DNA of 14,665 nt from Dunaliella salina (taxonomy: Eukaryota > Chlorophyta > Chlorophyceae > Chlamydomonadales > Dunaliellaceae). Under the pieces are notes generated by a model. That model did no database searches, was not told where the DNA came from, and was given only the letters and a program-made list of their open reading frames with translations. This document shows positions 1 to 7,000 of this stretch, piece after piece. Position numbers and translations under genes: made by a program. Each line of letters starts with the position of its first letter. Position 1 is the first letter of the stretch. The stretch spans positions 20,207-34,871 of the forward strand of contig MU069870.1 of NCBI GenBank assembly GCA_002284615.2, written 5' to 3'.

Positions 1-240
1 AGGGAAGGAAAGGGAAGGGAAGGGAAGGGAAGGGAAGGGAAGGGATGGGATGGGATGGGAAGGAAAGGAGGGAAAGGAGGGGAAGGAGGGGAAGGGAAGG
101 GAAAGGAGGGGAAAGGAAGGGAAAGGAAGAGAAAGGAGGGGAAAGGAAGGGAAAAGAAGGGAAAGGAAGGGAAAGGAAGGGAAAGGAAGGAAAGGAAGGG
201 AAAGGAAGGGAAAAGAAGGGTGAGGAGAGGAAAGGAAGGG
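1..240. repeat. Purine-only GGGAA / GGAAA satellite-like tract
   Basis: Almost uninterrupted G and A on the plus strand, with thymines only in a short GGGAT variant near 46-56 and one at about 221. The first 45 bases are regular GGGAA pentamers; the rest drifts to GGAAAGGAGGGGAAAGGAA. Two overlapping open frames here encode only G, K, R and E and are composition artefacts. Four GGG tracts with two-base loops occur repeatedly, so G-quadruplex or triplex structure is possible. The tract runs off the window start. Confidence 0.95.
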
Positions 241-399
241 CATCTTAGCAGAATTGAACCCAAGTCCTATGTACAGGGGGTAGCCCTCTTGATTTGAGCC
301 AGCTTATTGTTGATGTCGGGGCTCAACATACTTTGTACTAATAACAATTTCTCCTTTCCCTCGAGTGTAACGGTGGGGGGCCCATGCTGAGATGTTGTT

Positions 400-585
400 G
401 GATAGCTTGCTCTAAGGCTAAGGGGTGGATCTGGAGCTTGCTGGACAGGGCCTGCCAACAGTCGTGTTTGTAGGTCCCATGGTGGTGGCCAACTTGCTGG
501 AGTAGCCTTCTGTGCCACCTCTTCCTCTTGGTCTGTATGGTGGGGCCCTGCCTTTCAGGACATGTGACCTTTCCTTAATGCACGC
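400..585. repeat. Duplicated block, copy 1
   Basis: This block matches 818-1008 at an offset of about 420 bases. Shared landmarks are CTGGACAGGGCCT, GCCAACTTGCTGGAGTAG (488 and 906) and TTTCCTTAATGCACGC (570 and 992), with small indels between. Read on the minus strand the copy lies in an open frame (708-418) containing GYSSKLATTMG. The other copy gives GVYSSKLASS in the equivalent frame, then a TAG. I recognise no protein family, so it is annotated as a repeat that may derive from an exon. Confidence 0.8.
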
Positions 586-817
586 GGCCAAACTGGACTG
601 CATAGTCTTTTCTTTTTTTTTCTTCTCTTTGTAACGGTGGTTGCTCGAATAGAATACGCAAAAAATTGTGTAATACCATGCAGTCGACCATGAAAATTGT
701 ATTTCCATTTATAAATTCACCTCAGCTCGGGTCTGCACAACTGCGTGCCCACCTCCTGGCTATGGCTGGCCCCTGTGCAAGAGGGGGGCCCTTGCAGAGT
801 TTTTTATTTCTATTTTA

Positions 818-1008
818 CATCAGCTTTCTCTGAGGCAAAGGGTGGGGTCTTGAGTTTCCTGGACAGGGCCTCCTGCCAGCCACGTCAAGGGTGTCCTAAG
901 AAGAAGCCAACTTGCTGGAGTAGACTCCTGTGCTTCTTCTTGTCTTGGTCTGGTGGGACTCACTTTCAGTTTCAGCGCTGACTGTTGGGTCTTTCCTTAA
1001 TGCACGCT
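818..1008. repeat. Duplicated block, copy 2
   Basis: Diverged partner of 400-585, in the same orientation. On the minus strand a GTGAGT donor-like site follows CTGAAA at about 970. The minus-strand frame upstream of it is open and polar, but no family is recognisable. Similarity fades beyond about 1008. Confidence 0.8.
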
Positions 1009-2616
1009 GGCTGTGCCCAGCGTACACCTTCTTTCCTTCCTGGACTTACCCTGACACATTGTACGCAGTGTGGCCCAGTTCCGTCTTCATGTTCATCCTC
1101 TCAAGATCGAGCAAGCTACTTGGAATGGTACTCTCCTTTTTCCCTCCAATACCTCGTTTCAGACGGCTCCTTACCTTCCGTCTCCTCACCATGTTCAGTC
1201 CTCAGGCCACAGGGCATAAGGCGAGGGATAATGGAGCCAAGATTCGATGGAAGGTGGAACAGCAGGTTAAACAAGGAGAATACCATAAAAGAACCCCCCT
1301 TTCACAGGTCACACTGCACGCACTTGGCTCTGCGATGATTTAGCATAGCAACCATTAAACGAGACAAAGCCCTCCTGATCACATCGACATGTGTCTCTTC
1401 TCTGCTAGGTGAATGTGACACACACACACTATGCCTCGACTCTAGGAATCAGCTCCTGTCCTCGAGGTAGCAAACCGCAACCTCTGTTGCCGTCTCCTTA
1501 GTCCCTCAGGTTATGTTCCCTTGTAAACCTTGTAAACCTTAGTCCCTCAGATCAATTTACCATCCATCTTGTTCTGTAAGTCAGGTCAGGTATCTAGGTT
1601 TGAGTTCTTGCCCCAATGAAGCCAGCTGATTCTGAGTATGCAGGATGTATAATTTGGAAAACTTTTCTGAGCAACCCTGCATGCTCAGTTTGAGCCAGGG
1701 GGGGGCCCAGAGTGTGGGCCGAGAATCAGTAAAAAGCCCTGCCAGAATGGGGTCCTCAGGAAGCCCCTCCCCGCTTTTTCCTGACCAGCAGCGATGATTC
1801 AGCATTTCATCAGCAGCACATCCTGGGGGCCCCGGGAGGCTGGGGCGGAGGTCCAGCAAATCGCCCAATTTTGGCAGGAAAATGATGAGAAACCAAGGCT
1901 CAGCCTCCAAATGAGGTTTCATTGAGCAGGAATTGAGTTTTTGAGGAGAAAAGTGAGCTCATGCTTTCAGAGTGCTGAGTGGAGCACCGAGGTAAGATCC
2001 TTGGATTATTTTGCTCCCAGCTTTGACCAAGCGAACGTGCACACCTGCAGCTGGGCCCCTAAACTTGGCAGGCCATGCTAGAGTAAGATACTGAACAAGA
2101 CCTCATACCCAGATTGTGGCCACGTGCTGCGCATGCCTGATTTCCACTTTTGCACCACTTTTGCCTGGCAGACGCGCTTATGCTCCTAGTGCTCTGGGGC
2201 CAATTTCCACACCCCCGTTTTTCACTCTGATGGGTCAATTTTAACCTAAAAACTACCTGGGAGCCAAAAAATGGAGCAAATTCGGGTCAAAGCATGCATC
2301 ATGGCACCCATTTCGCGGAGAATGGCCAATTTTGGCCTAAAGCCCCTCAAGATATGTCCCTGGCTCACCTGCAACACCTCATCCTCACTCTTTTTGATGC
2401 AAAAGTGTTCAATGTATCAATATTGACTACTCTGCTTACCCAATTTGCTTGGAATCCTGCTGGGCAAGGACTTCTCACTTTTTGGCATAGCATGGCTGGG
2501 CTGACTGTAAGGCCTGCCATTTGTCCTCTACCGTTTATGCTGTCGGGCCTCTCACAGAGATTGGTCTTGACACTCAAAAGCCACGAAGCTTGATCTTTTG
2601 CCTCACGCTCATTCTG
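1009..2616. other. No supported gene; downstream of the TXNDC17-like gene
   Basis: I see no recognisable protein, RNA gene or strong repeat here. A 113-codon minus-strand frame (1922-1581) and a 99-codon plus-strand frame (2294-2593) are open, but neither matches a family I know or has convincing signals. Minor features are a short (CA)n at about 1418-1431 and a doubled TTGTAAACC near 1520. The 3' UTR and polyadenylation site of the minus-strand gene should lie just below 2617. I found no clear AATAAA or TGTAA signal close to the stop on that strand. Confidence 0.5.
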
Positions 2617-2746
2617 TCAATCTGCTTTTGTAATGAATGATGCTGCCAGTTGCTTGGCCTCCTCCGCGGTGGCGCTTGACTCCAGCTCGGGCCCTAGCCG
2701 TGCTGCCTCAGATCCACCAGGCCTCAGACGGACAAGTGTGGGTACC
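2617..2746 (-). CDS. TXNDC17: TXNDC17-like last exon (cis-Pro VPT segment and C-terminus)
   Basis: The exon reads, on the minus strand, G then VPTLVRLRPGGSEAARLG and continues through an acidic/alanine-rich helix to SFITKAD and a TGA stop at 2619-2617. The V-P-T is the cis-proline loop that packs against the CxxC in thioredoxin folds; the following helix corresponds to the family's terminal helix. The 3' splice site GCTGCTGGCTACAG has a moderate pyrimidine tract, and its phase (one base completing GGG, glycine) matches the preceding exon exactly. The 130 bases hold 42 residues plus the stop, without interruption. A decayed copy of this acceptor and of the first 25 or so exon bases lies at 2836-2921. 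Confidence 0.92.
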
Positions 2747-4022
2747 CTGTAGCCAGCAGCAAGGCAAGGGAGCAATATTGTGGTTTGTTGCAATGTTGTG
2801 GGTCACTGCCTTGGTTACATGAGCCCTATTTTTCTGCCTCAGACGGACAAATTTGGGTATTCTAGAGCCAGCTGCAAGGCAAGGGAGCAATGTTGTGAGT
2901 CGCTGATGCACTGCCTTGGTTCCACTGGGTCTCTGTTACAGTGACACATGTCGCATCGCTACCTCCATCAGGTTCAACAAAGACTTACAATGAGTTCATG
3001 AGAGCTTAGAAGAGAAAAGAAAGACTTCCGCTTGCCGTTTGGCCGCGTGCATCTAAGGGAGAAGCCTGTAACCAACTCCCACCAACAGAGGGCATCTTTT
3101 CCCACCCCAGCCACAAGGCTCCGAGGACCTCCTCCTTGCAAATGCCCTCCTCGCCTTTCGACCTGGGTTTTGTTGCATGACGGCAATTGAGCTACCTCCG
3201 CATCCTGATGAGAACTTAGTATGTGCGACATGAATCCAGAAAATAAGGCTCAAGGTTCGCGGCGTATCAAACACTGTCTGAGCAACTGAAGCCCCTAGAC
3301 AGCCTCTGGCAGGCAAGCCTGGGCACCCTGCAGCAGCCTGCTGCAAATCAATTTTACATTGCGGTTAGTATGCAGGTGGATGGAGCATTCAAAGAGGAGC
3401 AGATTGGTGCCTGTATGGTCTGGATTGGGGCGCTGAGAGGGGGTGGGTTCATGAGTTAGCCTCAGGGAAACAGGCCCAGGCAACCCGCAGCAGCTGTACC
3501 AGTCAGCCAACCAATCAACCAGAATGCCATGCCACGAGCCCCCTTTTAGAATGCCTTCGTGAAATACCCTTGTAATACCATTGTTGTACCATTGTGGCCA
3601 CTGCGCATCCAACGGGGTGGTCAGGGCTGCGAAACGACGCCACCTTCAAGAGTTTAGACCAGCTCAACGGTGTTGGCGTCCTGACGGTTCACTAAGGGAT
3701 ATGAAATTTTGAAAGGATGCCCTCAAGGATATGACAATGGTCAACAGGCACGTTGGTTGTTCAGCTGAGCCACAAGTTGCTCGCATTTCTTGAGGGCCTG
3801 AAACATGCCAGCAAACATGCCAGCCTTCAGGAAGGTGATGGAGACCCTCCCACAGGCATCTACAAAGGGTTGCCCCAAAAAGGGCAGCTACAGAAGGGAG
3901 AGGGCTAGAAGGATGCCTGGATGCAAAGCATGTCGCAGCAGGTAAGCCAAGCCCACACCAACGGCTGTGCAGGGCCTATGAATTAACATGGCTGGCAGTC
4001 CGCTATGCTGGGGATGAGGAGA

Positions 4023-4055
<33 letters not shown>

Positions 4056-7000
4056 AGCAGGGCAGTGGGCAGACGAATGTGCAGGGGCAGGGCAGGGCTG
4101 GGCAGATAAATGTGGAGGGGATATGACTTGGCAGTGTCACTGGGGGGTTTTGGGGGGCTTTGTGAAGGAAGGGGAGCTGAAAAGTCCAGACTGCTGCACC
4201 AGCCAAGTTTTTTTTTTGGGGGGGGAAGCCAGGAGATTCTTTTTGCACAAGTTTGTTCAGTCTAATCTGCACTCATATGGCCTCTTGTTGATCTTCAGGT
4301 CATTCGACAGAGCTGAAGTGTGTGTCACCTTCAGCGCATGCGACAGAGCTGAAGTGTTTGATCATCAATTCGCTTATCGCTTCACCTCTGAGCTTATGAA
4401 TTCCTTTCATCACACGGAGCAGCCACACTTTCTGGCTGAAGGTTATGTTCCCTTGATCATCAATTCATTCAACACAGCTCAAGAATGTTCAACAGCGTTC
4501 ATCCAACAGAGCCAAATTTGATGACTAAATAAAACGTTATATATTATTCATCAAGTAGTTTATTGAAGAATCAAAGAGTACCCAAGTCGTGAAACTAGTG
4601 CATCAAGCATAGAATTTCATTTGTGCAGAGGGGCCAGGATGGAACCGCCCACTGCCTCAATGGTGCAGATTTTGAGAGAAAAAAGTTTGAAAAACTGCCA
4701 GCCAGGCAACTCTGCATGGAGCGTGCAAAGCTACTCTGACCCAAACTTTGTGCCTCATTCAACTCCTGAGTGCGTTTCCCCCTGTATTCTGTGAACAAAA
4801 ATGCAGATGGCCGGGAATGAAATAAAAGCTTTTACCTGTGCACTTCAATATGCTCATGTGTAGGGACGAGTGGCTGACCTACCTAGCCTCGCCTAGGCCT
4901 AGGCTAGACGAGGCTAGGGAAGGCCCTTAGACCGAATGAGCATACCCTAGATGGCAAGGAGCCTCAGCAAGTCTTTTGGTTAGTTAACCACAAGTAATGA
5001 ATAAATCCACATGGGCCATAGTTCACCATAAGCAATAAATAAATCAACAGGGACCCTCTGGGAATGAAAGAGGCATTGCCTGGGGAAGTATTTAGACAAG
5101 AAGTCTGAGATGATGCCTGGGGAAGTGGTCTGAAACTCTTTAAATTGTGATGAGGTGGGTTAAGGGAAAATCGCTAGGGTATGTGACAGGATGGTAACAC
5201 TCACATGAGGTTGCTGCTCTTGAACAATCAAGCTGAAGCCAGGGAAAGGAGCTGTGGTATTTCATGAGCACAAGCTAGAATTGCAGTGTGCCAGCTGCCA
5301 TTCCAACAACAGAAACCAGTAAAAATAGGCGTCAGCTTGGAGCCAGCTGTGCACCGAGCATAACGCTCACATGGTTCTGGAGCATGGGTGCTTGGTCTGA
5401 ATATTGTGTTTGATGTTGTGATGCTGGAGCACACCAAACATGTCTTGGAGGCCAAATTGTAGCTTTTTCACAAGGACACCTTGCGTTGATGAACTGGTCC
5501 AGTGCAGTGCAGAGGATAGGAAAGAAAGGGGGCAGGATCTGAAATGATTTGTTCCATCCCAGTGCAAGGCAGAGGCTTTCCACTTGAATATGATTTGTTC
5601 CATCCAAGTACAAGGCAGAGAGAGGCTTTCCACTTGTATATGTCCATTGAATGCCTTCAAGGACCAGCCTGCAAAATTATGGATCCAAAGGAGCACTCTC
5701 TCGAATAACCACGATCTCTCAACTAGGCCTTGCCTACAGAGGCCTAGGCCCTTCTATCCTCAGAGAGCCCCTTTGGAAGAATGCGGCACCTTATTTACCC
5801 ATTACTACTCATGTGTCCTGGTTTCATCTGACAGTGACCTTTCAAAACACTGCCTTTGAATTTACGAGGCAGACTGAGCATAGAAAAGGTTTGAATGGAT
5901 TCTTTTTGCTAGTGCTTTGCAAATTGTGCTCTAGCAAATGTATGCAACTCATCACACAACCCTTACTTTCAACACACACCATTGGCAGGACACAAGTGGC
6001 AGGACACGGCACCCAAAGGCTGGCTTTGAATAGCGGCTTGCACAAAGGCTTCAGGTTATGGAAGACCGTAAAAGGTTACTCCAAGACCGTGCTGCAGCCT
6101 ACAAGTCTCAAACACAGGAATTCTTACCCCGAGATTTTGAGGCTTGGGTCAGTCTTGAAGGGGTGGTCAGGGGATTTCCACTCTGCGCGTGAGCCAACCT
6201 GGAAGCAGATCAACAAAGGAAGAGAGGCAGCTCGTGTAACAAGGGTTCGCTCTGCTGACTTCATGGCCAATTCCACTCTGAGAGGCAAGAGGGATAGCGC
6301 CACTACAAGAGTCAGCAAATCCAAAGCAAGATCAAAGGGAGAGGGACAGCTCCTGTACTACGAGTGCAAGTCTGCTTGCTGACTGTTTTTACTCTGTGCA
6401 TGTGCCATCCTGAAAGGAAGGGAGGAATAAATGGAAGGAGACAGCTCCTGAAACAAGAGGACAAGTCTGCTTGTTGGCCATTTCCACCCTGTGCATGGGC
6501 CAACCTAAAAGCCAACCCAATGATGGAAGCAGGACAGCCCCCGGGACAAGAGGTCAAGTCTGCTTGTTGGCCGTTCTCACTCTGCGCATGGGCCTACCTG
6601 AGAGCAAGATCAATCAAGAAGGAGAAGCAACGCCCCATGCCTACAACATGAGGTCGGGTCTACTTGTTGCCCACCTCATCCTCAGCATTGTATTGAGGGC
6701 TCTTGGCATTTTATTGAGGGGTCTCTTGCTTTTGACCCGTTACACCTGTTTGAGGTGCTTGTCTTGCAGCCTTTCAAAAAGGATTACACATGTCTCCAAT
6801 GAATGCCCAAACCTGCATTGTTGAAAATGCAGTGAAAACCCAGTGTCATCTCTGGAGATGCAATGGGGGTCACAGGTTGGACTCTGACCCATGACAGTGT
6901 GGCTGCTAAATGGTCCTTTCCGGTATGTATGCCGCCTTACGGCAAGCAAACCCCTCTCCTTTCTATTGCAATTCGTCATTGCAATTTGTTCTTGCAATTT

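Larger units (their letters stand above)
2747..6127 (-). other. Large intron between the second and third recognised exons
   Basis: 3381 bases, with GTAAGA at its 5' end (6127) and CTACAG at its 3' end (2747). It holds the decayed exon copy at 2836-2921, a short element at 3365-3427 shared with 7777-7841, a CAG repeat, a 17-base duplicate at 4305/4341, a strong inverted repeat at 4882-4918 and a 46-base tandem duplication at 5544-5639. Several open frames occur (3612-3295 minus, 4123-4521 plus, most of 5651-6382 plus), but none is recognisable. Confidence 0.8.

Noticed and set aside
45..297. Gly/Lys/Arg/Glu-only frames at the window start
   Set aside because: Translation of the GGGAA purine satellite; no coding content.
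930..1343. Two overlapping plus-strand frames of 137 and 117 codons
   Set aside because: They overlap in different frames, start inside the duplicated block and show no family features.
4123..4521. 132-codon plus-strand frame with a downstream AATAAA
   Set aside because: No recognisable domain; part is built on the 17-base duplicate. Without a transcript it cannot be separated from chance.
5651..6382. Longest open frame in the window (plus strand, 243 codons, ATG start)
   Set aside because: It runs antisense through the confirmed middle exon (6198-6128) and into the degenerate acceptor array, and its translation resembles no family. Its length is noteworthy, but the array units shift frame, so it is not maintained as a coding repeat.
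6364..6651. Repeat-peptide frame with KSACWPF twice (plus strand)
   Set aside because: The repetition comes from the 93-base array unit. The preceding unit is in another frame, and the array is explained as copies of a minus-strand splice acceptor.
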